Shown: positions 10,796 through 24,235, counted from the stretch's first letter. The stretch: 37,500 nt of DNA from Penaeus vannamei (GCF_042767895.1 NC_091558.1:20423910-20461409); one strand, 5' to 3'. Translations and numbers: made by a program. The notes: generated from the letters alone by a model not told the origin.

Positions 10796-11180
10796 GTATA
10801 ATCACTCCCCTTCATTAATTTCCGAGTCCCCGCCATTGCACTGCAATATGAAGTTGCAAGGTTGAAATAAAACCTTATATTTTTCCCTTTTCACGTCGTG
10901 TTGAAGAGACAAAGCATTTTTTAAACCTGTAATCGTTAAAATACATGAGTGTATTTGGTTATTCCCAAAAATGTTGTCATGTTGCAGCATTGCAGAAAAT
11001 TGAAAAAATGGAACGGAGCTTGCAATGCTGATAAGAAAAAATATATATTTCTATGTAATTTTGACTTGATATATTCTTGTCGATAATCTTTCGCCGGCTT
11101 GTATCTTTATTATTATCATATCATTTTATTATCTTTGCTGTTATATAGGAGATTATCATAATCATTATTGTTTTATCGGT
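10796..11180. other. Low-copy AT-rich island
   Basis: Non-repetitive DNA with several TTGCA/TGCAA motifs, including the odd palindrome ATTGCACTGCAAT at 10835-10847 and a hairpin further right. No ORF of note. It could be remnant transposon DNA, but no family was recognised. Confidence 0.5.
10985..11030. other. 10-bp perfect stem-loop
   Basis: CAGCATTGCA at 10985-10994 is the exact reverse complement of TGCAATGCTG at 11021-11030, with a 26-nt A-rich loop. Function unknown; it may be chance in an AT-rich context. Confidence 0.45.
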
Positions 11181-11340
11181 TTCCTGATAACGTCCTACCC
11201 CCCCCCACCCCAATTACTTTTCTGACCCCCCCCCACCCCTTCCCTCTGTAATATTTCTTACCTTTCCCCCTGTACCGTTACCCTCCCCCCTCCTTCCCCT
11301 TCTCTCTTCCTGTTCATTAACAGAGTCAGGGTGTTTATCT
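11181..11340. repeat. C-run rich pyrimidine segment
   Basis: Two runs of nine C, each followed by ACCCC, lie about 30 bp apart (near 11200 and 11227), followed by CCCCTCC steps. Confidence 0.7.
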
Positions 11341-12110
11341 TTTCTCTCTCTCTCTCTCTTTCGTAATCTTTTTTTTATTTCTCGTATTTTTCGCCATTTC
11401 CCTTACTCTCTCTTTGTCTTACTTTTCTCTCTCCTTTCTCTCTCTCTCTTCTTTCTTTTAGCTTTCCCTTCTCCCTTACTTTCTCTTTGTCTCACTTTTC
11501 CCCTCTTTGTCTTTTTCTTTCTTTCAGCTTCTTTTTCTCTTATTTTCTTTTTTTCTTCCTCTACTTTTTCCATCTCATTCACTTTCGCCTCATTTTCTCC
11601 TTTTATTTTCTCTTTAACTTTTTAACTTTCTCCGCCTTTCGAACATCTCACTATATTTTCTTTTCTATCTTTTTCATTTTCTCTATCTCCCTCTTTCGTT
11701 CCTTCTCTTTGTCTATCCATCTGCCTTTGTTATCGTTGCGAGTTTGTTTATGTTCATTTTTGTTATCATATTTTATCTTTTGGCGTAGTTTATGTTCATT
11801 TTTATTTTTTATTTATTCATTTACATCCAGCGCAGTGTATATTTATTCTTAACTTTCATTTATTTATCATTATTTTTTATTTCTTTCATTTATTTTTTGC
11901 GCAAAGTTACGGGTGTAAGATTTCAATTTCCCGCCTCTTTCTACGGTCATTTTTCTTAACCATTTTTCTCCATTCCTTGTCATGCGGTTGTAGTTTCGCT
12001 ATTACTTTTTCCCTCCCTCCTCTTCTCTCTATTTTTGTTTCGCGGTTTGTTCGCTCGTTTCTCTCTGTCTCATTCCTTTCTCCTTCTCGCTCTTTCTCTA
12101 CCTCTCACGA
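11341..12110. repeat. T/C-rich low-complexity DNA with ~70-bp duplication
   Basis: CTTT and TTTTC steps throughout. CCTTACTCTCTCTTTGTCTT at 11401 has an imperfect copy 73 bp downstream at 11474, and TTTAGC/TTCAGC tails recur 66 bp apart. The rest, 11540-12110, is T-rich low-copy DNA with no recognised gene. Confidence 0.65.
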
Positions 12111-12112
12111 CA

Positions 12113-12450
<338 letters not shown>

Positions 12451-12580
12451 CATTCAAATTCACTGCATATAGACGCGTCACAAAAGCGTTCGGCCATGAA
12501 TAGATCCGACCTCGACCTCGGCTTCCACAGGCATACAATATACACCAAGTCGGCATCTGCGTCGGGCCGAGTAAAAAAAG
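12451..12580. other. Low-copy spacer
   Basis: CpG-containing mixed sequence, including a CGACCTCGACCTCGG step. It could be a fragment of an older element. No gene recognised. Confidence 0.45.
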
Positions 12581-12910
12581 GGGAGAAAAGGGGGGGAGAG
12601 GAAAGGGGGGAAGAGGAAAGGGGAGAAAGGGGGAGGAGGCAGAGCGGGAGGGAAGGTGAGGGTAAAGAGGGTGAGAGAGAGAGAGAGAGGCGGAAAGGGG
12701 GAGTTGGGAACGAGGGGAGAAAGGGGGGAGGCAGATGGGAAGGGAGGGAAGGTGAGGGTAAGAGGGAGAGAGAGAGAGAGAGAGAAGGGGAAAGGGGAGG
12801 GGGAGGATGTGAGATGGCAAAGGGTAAGCGGGAGATTCTGCTCAGTGGGGGAGAAGGGGAGAGAGAGGAGGGGAGAAGGGGGAGGAGGAGAGAAGGGAAA
12901 GGGGGCGAGC
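12581..12910. repeat. G/A-rich block with ~93-bp duplication
   Basis: GGGAGGGAAGGTGAGGGTAA occurs twice roughly 93 bp apart (about 12645 and 12738), each copy followed by a GA patch and preceded by GGAGGCAGA. The rest is GGGGAGA-rich. Confidence 0.75.
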
Positions 12911-12950
12911 GATGAAGGGTTTGCTGCGTGACGCTAATGTAACAAAGCCA

Positions 12951-13300
<350 letters not shown>

Positions 13301-13384
13301 ACGCGTGCCTGGAGACATCAAAAGCTTGATCTTGCAAATGGTGTTCAGTCGAAGCCATATGATGTCGCGTCTGCCGTGGGAACC
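13301..13384. other. Low-copy boundary of the 57-bp array
   Basis: Short mixed sequence immediately left of the minisatellite. It contains GTTCAGTCGAAG at 13343-13354 and CATATGATGTCGCG at 13356-13369. Both motifs recur, in the opposite order, at the left edge of the 15-bp array. Confidence 0.5.
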
Positions 13385-15090
13385 AAGAGGCAGATGAGGG
13401 GACAAAGAGGGGAGAGGAGGAGAGGAGAGGAGAGGAGAGGCAAGAGGCAGATGAGGGGACAAAGAGGAGAGAGGAGGAGAGGAGAGGAGAGAAGAGGCAA
13501 GAGGCAGATGAGGGGACAAAGAGGAGAGAGGAGGAGAGGAGAGGAGAGAAGAGGCAAGAGGCAGATGAGGGGACAAAGAGGAGAGAGGAGGAGAGGAGAG
13601 GAGAGGAGAGGCAAGAGGCAGATGAGGGGACAAAGAGGAGAGGAGAGGCAAGAGGCAGATGAGGGGACAAAGAGGAGAGGAGAGGCAAGAGGCAGATGAG
13701 GGGACAAAGAGGAGAGAGGAGGAGAGGAGAGGAGAGAAGAGGCAAAAGGCAGATGAGGGGACAAAGAGGAGAGAGGAGGAGAGGAGAGGAGAGAAGAGGC
13801 AGATGAGGGGACAAAGAGGAGAGAGGAGGAGAGGAGAGGAGAGAAGAGGCAGATGAGGGGACAAAGAGGAGAGAGGAGGAGAGGAGAGGAGAGAAGAGGC
13901 AAGAGGCAGATGAGGGGACAAAGAGGAGAGAGGAGGAGAGGAGAGGAGAGAAGAGGCAAGAGGCAGATGAGGGGACAAAGAGGAGAGAGGAGGAGAGGGA
14001 GAGGAGAGGAGAAGAGGCAAGAGGCAGATGAGGGGACAAAGAGGGAGAGAGGAGGAGAGGAGAGGAGAGAAGAGGCAAGAGGCAGATGAGGGGACAAAGG
14101 GGAGAGAGGAGGAGAGAAGAGGAGAGAAGAGGAGAGGAGAGGCAAGAGGCAGATGAGGAGACAAAGAGGAGAGAGGAGGAGAGGAGAGGAGAGAAGAGGA
14201 GAGGCAAGAGGCAGATGAGGGGACAAAGAGGAGAGAAGAGGAGAGGCAAGAGGCAGATGAGGGGACAAAGAGGAGAGAGGAGAGGAGAGGAGAGAAGAGG
14301 ATAGGAGAGGCAAGAGGCAGATGAGGGGACAAAGAGGAGAGAGGAGGAGAGAAGAGGAGAGAAGAGGCAAGAGGCAGATGAGGGGACAAAGGAGGAGGAG
14401 AGGAGAGGAGAGAAGAGGAGAGAAGAGGCAAGAGGCAGGTGAGGGGACAAAGAGGAGAGAGGAGGAGAGAAGAGGAGAGAAGAGGCAAGAGGCAGGTGAG
14501 GGGACAAAGAGGAGAGAGGAGGAGTGGAGAGAAGAGGAAGAGACAGAGGAGGAGAGAAGAGGCAGAAGTGAGGGGACAAAGGATAGAGAGGAGGAGAGAA
14601 GAGGGAGAAGAGGAGAGGAGAGGCAAGAGGCAGGTGAGGGGACAAAGAGGAGAGAGGAGGAGAGGAGAGATAAGAAGCAGATGAAGGGACAAAGAGGAGA
14701 GAGGAGGAGAGGCGAAGCAAGAGACAGATAGGACAAGAGGGAGGAAGAGGAGAAGCGAGACAAGAGCCAGAGGAGGAGAGAAAGAGGAGAGGAGAAGTAA
14801 AAGACTGATGAGGAGACAAAGAGGAGAGAGGAGGAGAAACGAGACAAGAGACAGATGCGACAACAAAGAGGAGGAGAGAAGAAGAGAGGCGAGGGACAGA
14901 TGAGGGGACAAAGAATGGAGAAGAGGAGAGGCGAGACAGGAGACAGATGAGGAGACAAAGAAGAGGAGAGAAGAGGAGAGGCGTAACAAGAGACAGATGA
15001 GAGGACAAAGAGGAGGAGAGAAGAGAAGGCGAGAGACAAATGAGGAGAGAAGAGGAGAGGCAAAGAGGAGGTGAGGAAGAGAAGAGAAAC
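13385..15090. repeat. 57-bp purine minisatellite
   Basis: The marker CAGATGAGGGGACAAAGAGG starts at 13391, 13448, 13505, 13562 and 13619 (57-bp spacing), then 13656 and 13693 (37 bp), 13750, 13800 and 13850 (50 bp), then 57-61 bp steps. The left half is highly homogeneous. Right of about 14400 the copies vary (CAGGTGAGG, GACAGATG) and lengths drift. About 30 copies. Because 57 is 19 codons and the minus strand is nearly all pyrimidine, several minus frames stay open for up to 1042 codons. That is a composition artefact, not a gene. Confidence 0.96.
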
Positions 15091-15240
15091 ACGGAATGTA
15101 TAAAGAGAGAAAAAGTGAGAAGGAGACAGGCGGAATGTAAGAAAGGAGAGATGAGGAGAAAAGAGGATAAAGACGAGTATAAGAAGGAAGGCGAGGAAGT
15201 GAAGAGAAAGAATGAATGGAAGAAAAGAGACAAATAAGTA
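15091..15240. repeat. Degenerate purine-rich tail
   Basis: AGAAGGAG-type sequence continuing from the minisatellite with progressive loss of the repeat marker. Confidence 0.6.
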
Positions 15241-15730
15241 AAAAAAAAAGAGAGAGAAAAAGTAAATTAGTTGAAATAACACAAGGAAGAATATGACAAA
15301 AGATAATATATAAATAAATAAATAAACAAAGAGACATCAATACACCATTCACCGAAAAAAATTAACAAACAGTTGTTGGATATCAAATGCTTAATCTCTT
15401 GATAGGAATGATGGATGTATTAGTTGACGGACACATAAATGACAAATAAATAATCTATTTAAACTGAAAGATCTACGCAATAAGCAGAATATCGGATGAA
15501 TTAACAAAATCCACGGGAAAAAAATACAAACAAATGAACAGAAAATAAAACATATAAACAAAATATATAAGTAAAACAAATTCATATTCTTCTAATTCTT
15601 ATCTATTTTTTTTTTTCTTTATCACTTCTTATCTTACTGTCTCTCATCCACACGAACATCAATTATAATTCATTTTCTCCCGTCGCAACAAGGAGAGAAG
15701 GGAATAAAAATCAAAAGAGAGACCAGCTGC
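15241..15730. other. AT-rich low-copy DNA
   Basis: A-rich sequence with AAAT steps near 15310-15330 and a T-run at about 15608-15616. No gene recognised. Confidence 0.5.
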
Positions 15731-15734
15731 ATGT

Positions 15735-16395
15735 TATCTTGGTGAGGAGGAGGGAGGGGGGGGCCAGGGAGGGGGGAGAGGTTGAAGGGGGAGGAGAGGG
15801 AGAGAGGCGAAGGGGAGGGAAGGGTGGAAGGGGGAAGATAGGGGGAAGGGGAGGGAGGGATGGAGGGAGAGGGGAAGAAGGCGAAAGGGTGAGAGGGGAA
15901 GGGAGGATGAGGGGGTGAGAGGGGAAAGGGGAAGGGGGGATGGAAGGGGTGAAGAGAGGGTGAAAGAGGATGGGAGAGGGGTGAGAGGGGGAAGGGGGAG
16001 ATGCAGAGGGGAAGGGGAAGGAACGGGAATTAAAATGAGAGAGGGAAAAAAAGGGGAGGCAGGTGATAGACGACATGGTAAGGACAGAGGGGAGAGGGAG
16101 GGAAGGAACAGAGGGGAAAGGAGGGAGAGGGAAGGAACAGAGGGAAAGGAGGAGAGGGGAGAGGGGAAAGGAGGGAGAGGGAGAGGAGGGAAATAGGGAG
16201 AGAGGGAAGGAACAGAGGGGAAAGGAGGGAGAGGGGAAGGAACAGAGGGGAAAGGAGGGAGGGGGAGAGGGAAAGGAGAGAGAGCGAGAGGGAGGGAAAT
16301 AGGGAGGGGAAGGAACAGAGGGGAAAGGAGGGAGAGGGGAGAGGAAGGAAAGAGGAGAGAGGGGAAGGAACAGAGGGGATAGAGGGGAGAGGAGG
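15735..16395. repeat. G/A-rich block with alternating 30/74-bp repeat
   Basis: GGGGAAGG-rich throughout. From 16100 the marker GGAACAGAGGGGAAAGGAGG recurs; its AACAG lies at about 16107, 16136, 16211, 16241, 16314 and 16369. Spacings of 29, 75, 30 and 73 bp imply a ~104-bp unit made of two unequal halves. Confidence 0.8.
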
Positions 16396-16580
16396 GAGCC
16401 GGCCTGAGGATCGGGTTACAGATGTGCGGCTTGACAACGTTCTCGACACGTTCCCCAGAATGTGTGGTAGGGCGGGGAGGGGAGGGGAGGGGAGAGAGAG
16501 AGAGGGGAAAGCGAGAGATAGAGAGAAGGAAAGATAGCTAGTGGGTGGGCGGAGGGAGGACGAGGGGAGATATATATATT
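16396..16580. other. Short mixed and purine-rich spacer
   Basis: About 60 bp of low-copy DNA, then GGGGAGGGGA steps and GA, then an ATATAT patch. No gene recognised. Confidence 0.5.
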
Positions 16581-16934
16581 TTTCTTTCTTTCTTTTATCA
16601 ATAAAATTTTTCTTTTTTCACTTTCTTTTTCTTTCAATTTTTTTTCTTAACTATTAATTCCAGACACACCTAAGCAAACAGCCACGCACGTGCAGATATA
16701 CACAAACGTCCCCTCTGTCTGCTTCCCGAGATGAAGAGAACTTCCTCGACCCCTCGTGATGACGTCAGAGTCTTGAGGGTTGCCAGGTATTCGAGCAACA
16801 GCATGTGGCAACGACCTGCAACATATGTCATGATGGAAGGTCGCCATATCTGCCGTTGCAAATTTTGTGGACCAGCAATCTACGACACAGCTTCTGTCGC
16901 GGTAACTTGGGTTGGTTGGTTTTGAGCGCGCTGG
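16581..16934. other. Low-copy island, no gene recognised
   Basis: T-rich at left, then about 250 bp of balanced non-repetitive DNA. Overlapping short frames of 60-65 codons exist on both strands, one with a Cys/His cluster (HICRCKFCG). There is no supporting splice site or recognisable family, so I do not call a gene. Confidence 0.45.
16760..16767. promoter_or_regulatory. CRE-like palindrome TGACGTCA
   Basis: A perfect match to the cAMP-response element core bound by CREB/ATF bZIP factors, inside low-copy DNA. An 8-base match is expected by chance about once in this much DNA, so function is only possible. Confidence 0.2.
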
Positions 16935-17092
<158 letters not shown>

Positions 17093-17312
17093 TTATAGCT
17101 CGCATCTGTCTATTTATCTATTTAATTCATCTATTCATTCAAATTTTATTTCCATCTCACTCTCTATCCCTATCTCATCTCCGTTCTTATCTCTCTTTCT
17201 CCCTCCCTCCTCTCCCTCTGTCCCTTTCTATCTTCACCCTCTCTGTCTCAGTTCATTCTCTCCTCGACACACACAACTTCCGGGAATTTGCCTACCCCAA
17301 CAAAGCCCAGCA
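17093..17312. other. Pyrimidine-rich spacer
   Basis: ATCT and CTCC steps with a roughly 50-bp mixed segment (17255-17312) just before the large CT array. No gene. Confidence 0.55.
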
Positions 17313-18372
<1,060 letters not shown>

Positions 18373-18536
18373 ACACACACACACAACAACAACAGACTGT
18401 AACGGAGAATCAAAGTAGACACATATTTTACACACACACACATCGGCTCCCCCCACTGGCACCCCCACTCCGAAAAAGACAGACAAAAAATAATACTTCA
18501 ATCTCCTACATATTTTTTCCCCTCTTCCTTAAAAAA

Positions 18537-18537
<1 letters not shown>
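18373..18537. other. CA patches and low-copy spacer
   Basis: Two short CA runs (about 18373-18385 and 18431-18442) in mixed sequence, ending in A9 before a GA array. This separates a CT array from a GA array. Confidence 0.6.

Positions 18538-18627
<90 letters not shown>
18538..18627. repeat. (GA)n microsatellite
   Basis: About 42 GA units flanked by GAAAG on both sides. Confidence 0.96.
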
Positions 18628-18631
<4 letters not shown>

Positions 18632-18900
18632 AACCTTCTTTACCCCCGGAAGCACCAATGGGAATATCGTCTCTTGTTTGTTTACGACGAGAGATCAAAG
18701 TGACATCTAGTGAGAGCGATAGTTACTAAGGATGCGATTTCGTTCTCGAGTACTTTCGCCACGTCTTTCGCTTCTTGAGGACTCTCGCCTTTGTGGTCTG
18801 CTTTTTGTAGGGTTTTGTGGGAAAAAATGTTAAAGAGGGAAAGAATATTTTTAGGTATTTGTTTTTGTTTTTTTTATGGTACGTGAGTAATGGGACTCGA
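18628..18900. other. Low-copy island, no gene recognised
   Basis: Balanced then T-rich non-repetitive DNA with several TTTCG and CTCG motifs. No long ORF, RNA fold or paired splice sites were found. Confidence 0.5.
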
Positions 18901-19068
<168 letters not shown>

Positions 19069-19116
19069 GGAATGAGCGGCAGAGATCAAGCGCGTAGTGA
19101 GCGGATCAAAGCAGGG

Positions 19117-19175
19117 AAGAGGAGGAGGAGGAGGAGGAGGAGGGGAGGAGGAGGAGGAGGAGGGGGTAGGGAAGC
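19117..19175. repeat. (AGG)n trinucleotide repeat
   Basis: About 14 AGG units with one GGGG interruption in the middle and a G-rich end. Confidence 0.92.
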
Positions 19176-19224
19176 TGGCGGGGGAAGCAAAACCAGACTC
19201 TATTAACAAGATATAAGATGAATC

Positions 19225-19555
19225 ATCAGCAACATCCCTCTCTTCTTGTTCTCTCTATCTCTCTCTACCTTTCTTCTTATTTTCCCTTCTTATTTTCCCT
19301 CTTCCATCTCCTTCCTCTCATGTCCCCTTCGCGTTCTCTCTTTATTTTCACCATTCTCTTCCTCTCCTTCCTTTCATCCTCCCTTCGCGTTCTCTCTTAT
19401 TTTTCCCTCTCCCTTTGCTTCTTGATCCTTCCCCTCTCTCCCTCCTTCTTTTTTTTATTCTTCTCTTTCCCCTTCTTCTCCCCTTTCCTATCAATCAATT
19501 TATATTTTCCATACATCTCTCGTTGCCTTTTCTTCTTCTCCCTATTATACTCCTC
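19225..19555. repeat. Pyrimidine-rich block with 56-bp duplication
   Basis: CCTTCGCGTTCTCTCTT occurs at 19326 and 19382 within CTTCC-rich DNA. The remainder is aperiodic TTCTC. Confidence 0.75.
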
Positions 19556-19743
19556 TTCCTCCTTCCTTCCGTCCCTCCTTCCTCCTTCCTTCCGCCCCTC
19601 CTTCCTCCTTCCTTCCGCCCCTCCTTCCTCCTTCCTTCCGCCCCTCCTTCCTTCCGTCCCTCCTTCCTCCTTCCTTCCGCCCCTCCTTCCTCCTTCCTTC
19701 CATCCCTCCTTCCTCCTTCCTTCCGTCCCTCCTTCCTCCCTTT
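19556..19743. repeat. 23-bp minisatellite
   Basis: The marker TTCCG (one copy TTCCA) starts at 19567, 19590, 19613, 19636, 19652, 19675, 19698 and 19721. Spacing is 23 bp except for one 16-bp step. Units have the form CTCCTTCCTTCCGCCCCTCC with G/T variation. Confidence 0.94.
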
Positions 19744-20034
19744 TTTCCCCTTCGTGCTGCCTCCCCTCGTGAACACCCCTGGACCCCTCCCTGCGCCCAC
19801 CCCGATACCTCTTTCTACCCCCACTCAGCCCCCATCTCACCCCCACCATACGTCTACCCTGCGCCCGCCATACGCCCTTCCTAAGCTCACCGCACGCCCA
19901 TCCTACGCTTGTCCTAGACCAATCCTGCGCCCACCCTCCGCCCATCCTATCACCCTACGCCCGTCTATCCTACCTAAGCCCCTGTCTCTGTCCCTTCCCT
20001 CAATCCACCCCAAGATTCCCCTTCCCCTCTTCAT
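19744..20034. repeat. C-rich degenerate repeat
   Basis: A loosely recurring CCNACGCCC / CCTGCGCCC motif about every 10-20 bp, with more CpG than neighbouring blocks. It could be a decayed short minisatellite. No gene recognised. Confidence 0.5.
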
Positions 20035-20485
20035 TGTCCTCCCCTCGTCTCCCCCTCGTCCCCCTACCCTCGTCCTCCTCACGCTCCGTCACTCCTCAAC
20101 CTTCACGCGCTCCCTTTCCCCTCGTCCTCCCTCCCCCTCCCCTTCCCTTCGTCGTCCCCTTCTCCCTGTTGTCCTATCTCCCCTTCTCCTTGTGTCTCTC
20201 CTCTCTCTTACCTTTATCCCCTTCCTCTCACCTCCCTCCTCCCCCTTCCTCTCCCTCCTCCTCTCTCTCTTCTCTCTTATCTCTTTCCCCTTCCTCCCTT
20301 CCTTTCCCCCTCTTCCTCTCCCTCCTCCTCCTCTCTCCCCCTACTCCTCTCTCCCCTTCTCCCTCCCTCTCTCCCCGTCCTCCTCTTCTACCTCTCCCCC
20401 CTCTTTTCTCCCCCTTCCCCTCTTCACTCCTCTCCCCCTTTTTTCTCTCCCTCTTCCTCTCCCGTCCTCCCCTCCCCCCCCCCTC
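20035..20485. repeat. Polypyrimidine block
   Basis: CCCCTC, CTTCCT and CTCCTC steps with very few purines and no stable period. Confidence 0.8.
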
Positions 20486-20580
20486 CACGCTTGCAAGTCA
20501 ACATCAAATCACAAACATGAGAGCCGATGTTTTCATCCGAACCATTATCACTAATCCATTGTTGCTCTTGTTGCATGCCT
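20486..20580. other. Short low-copy spacer
   Basis: Mixed sequence within otherwise pyrimidine-rich DNA. Nothing recognised. Confidence 0.5.
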
Positions 20581-20856
20581 CTCCCACTCTCCCCTCGTCA
20601 TCCCTCTCCCCTCTGCCCCTGCCTCTCTCCCCTCTGCCCCTCCCTTTCCGTTTTCCTTCTACTTCTCTCCCCTCTGCTCTCCTCGCTCTTCTCTCGCTCT
20701 TCTGTTTCTGTCTTTGTCCCTCTCTCTCTCTCTCTTTCTCTGCCTCTTTCTCCCCTCTGCCCCTGCCTCTTTCTCTTTATCTTTCTGTCCGTCTCTTCCT
20801 CTCTACTTCTCTCTCCTCTGCTCTCCTCGCTCTTCCTCGCTTTCTGTTTCTGTCTT

Positions 20857-20898
<42 letters not shown>

Positions 20899-20935
20899 AT
20901 TTTATTCTCTCTCTCTCTTTCTCTCTCTGTCTCTT
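20581..20935. repeat. Pyrimidine block with ~143-bp duplication
   Basis: TCTGCTCTCCTCGCTCTT recurs about 143 bp apart (near 20674 and 20817), each copy followed by CTGTTTCTGTCTTTGTC and a CT patch. Confidence 0.75.
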
Positions 20936-21509
<574 letters not shown>

Positions 21510-21599
21510 AGGTCGTTTCTCCTATTCCCTTCTCTTTACTTTGTTTCGTCCGTTTTCGTCTTTTTTCGTGTTTTCTTGTGCTCTCTTTGTCCGTCTATT

Positions 21600-21860
<261 letters not shown>

Positions 21861-21929
21861 CCTTCCACCCTTCTCCTCCAACGCCTTCCACCCACCTACT
21901 CCCCCTCCCACCCTCCCTCCCATTTTTCT

Positions 21930-22209
21930 CCCCTCTCAAAAAAGTAAATGAATAAATGAATAAATGCAAAACAAAACAAAAGAAAAAAAAAATATAAATA
22001 ACAAGAAATCCACATCTTCAACCCCTCCCCTCCCCCCCACATCTCCCCCACCTCCAAAAGAACACCCATTGACACCCATCTCAAAAAAAAAAGAAAAAAA
22101 AGAAAACAAAAGAAGAAAAAAAAACATAGACACCAAGACCTAAACATTTTCAACCCCCTCCCCCTCCCTCCCCCTCTCTCCCCCACCTCCCAAAGGACAC
22201 CCATTGACT
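21930..22209. repeat. 135-bp tandem duplication (A-rich + C-rich halves)
   Basis: Each copy has an A-rich half with poly(A) patches, then CTTCAACCCC/TTTTCAACCCC, CCCTCCCCC, CCCCCACCTCC and finally ACACCCATTGAC (22062 and 22197, offset 135). Copies differ mainly in A-run and C-run length. Confidence 0.85.
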
Positions 22210-22330
22210 TCGCATCGCCAATATCCACCCCATGAATGTTTTTGGACGCGAAGCTGATCCAATATCGCCAAAGCACGGCGAACCACGCACTATCTGCCTG
22301 TCACGTGATCGCATACGCACGCGAGGAGGG
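22210..22330. other. Low-copy island with E-box palindrome
   Basis: CpG-containing non-repetitive DNA. TCACGTGA at 22301-22308 is a palindromic E-box (CACGTG core). ATCGCCAATATCCA and CCAATATCGCCAA form a short internal repeat. No gene found. Confidence 0.4.
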
Positions 22331-22842
22331 TATAAGTGGAGGGGGATGGGGTAGGGGGTAATAGGGGGGGAAGGATATGGGAGATGGGGGAGGGGGAGAG
22401 GTAGGGGGGAGGGTTTGGGGAAGGGGTAAGGAGAGGGAGAGGGGGAAGATGTAGAGGGAAGGGAAGGGAGAGGTAGAGGTAAGGAGAGACGAAAGGGAAA
22501 TGAGAGGGATAAGGGGAGGGTGAGGAGAAGGAACAAGGAGATGGGACATAAAGGAGAGGAGGGAGAGGGAGAAAGTGAGGAAGGGAGGGCGAGGGGAAGG
22601 GGGAGAGAACGGGAATAAGAGTTGAGATAAGAGGAGAGAGAGAGGATGGAGGTGGGAGTAAGGGGAGGAAGGAGATGCAAGGTAAAATGAGAAGGAGTGG
22701 CTGAAGGGAAATGGTGATAAAAAGGAGGAAGAAGACAGGGAAGGAGGAAATGTGAGGGACAAGAAAAAGGGAAAGAGAAAAGGAAAAGGAAAACAGATGA
22801 ACGAGGAAAAGTAAGGTGGAAGATAAAAAGGAGGAAATTGAA
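22331..22842. repeat. G/A-rich purine block
   Basis: GGGGGAGAGG-type DNA on the left becomes AAGGAG-rich on the right. No clear period. Confidence 0.75.
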
Positions 22843-23132
22843 CAAGTGAAAGTAAGGAGAGAGAGAGAGAACAGGAAGGGAGGCGAAGAACAAGTAAAGG
22901 CAAGGAGAGAGAGAACAGGAGGTGGGACGAAGAAGAAGAAGAGAAGAGAAAGAACAGGGTGGGAGGCGAAGAACAAGTAAAAGCAAAGAGAGAGAGAGAA
23001 CAAGGGGAGGGGACGAAGAAGAAGAGAAGAGAGAGAACAGGGTGAGGGGCGAAGAACAAATAAAAGCAAGGAGAGAGAGAGACAAGAAGAGAGGAGAGAG
23101 AACAGGGTGGAGGGCAAAGAACAAATAAAAGC
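22843..23132. repeat. 83-bp purine minisatellite
   Basis: The marker GCGAAGAACAAGTAAAAGCA (last copies GCAAAGAACAAATAAAAGCA) begins at 22883, 22966, 23049 and 23114. Spacing is 83, 83 and 65 bp. Each unit has a second half-motif GACGAAGAAGAAGAGAAGAG; the last unit lacks it. Confidence 0.88.
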
Positions 23133-23238
<106 letters not shown>

Positions 23239-23620
23239 AAGGGGAGGGGGAAGGGGCGTCACTAGAACAGCCACCGAATCGACAAAGCACTCGACTCAGA
23301 CTATGCTTTTGAACAGAAAGAAAAAAATATATCTACACTCGCACCGCATTATGACAATACTTACTCTCTCGTGTTTGGGCCGGAAGTGTGCTGTGTCTGG
23401 CTGGCGTGGTTTGTGTCTGTTGGTCTGTCTGTGGTCTTATTTGTGTGTCTGCCTCTTATCTCTTCTTTTATTCATGTGCATTTTGCTTTTATCTATACTG
23501 GGTGTGAATGTTTTTTATTTCTTTTTGTTTTGTTCTTTTTTCTCTATTTTTTCGTTGCAATGCGACTTTATTTTGTTTTTTTATTCATTATATGCTCTCT
23601 CAATTTATCTATCGTTCTAT
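23239..23620. other. Low-copy, T-rich DNA
   Basis: Non-repetitive on the left, GTCTGT-rich in the middle, T-rich on the right. Hydrophobic open frames reflect T content. No gene recognised. Confidence 0.5.
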
Positions 23621-23870
<250 letters not shown>

Positions 23871-23874
23871 TTAT

Positions 23875-24090
<216 letters not shown>

Positions 24091-24094
24091 CCTA

Positions 24095-24235
24095 TTAAAT
24101 TCTCTCTCTCCCCATCCCTCCCCTCACCGAAGCCATCCCTCTCCATCCCTCTCCTCCCTCCATCCCTCTCTCCCCATCCATCCCTCTGTCCCCCCTCTCC
24201 ACCCTCTCCTCCCTCCCCATCCCTCCCTCTCTACC
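24095..24235. repeat. CCATCCCTC-type pyrimidine repeat
   Basis: CCATCCCTCTCC recurs at least six times with variable spacing. Confidence 0.75.

Noticed and set aside
16731..16925. Zinc-finger-like HICRCKFCG in a 64-codon frame
   Set aside because: Only one Cys/His cluster, no paired ligands at a family spacing, and overlapping frames on both strands.
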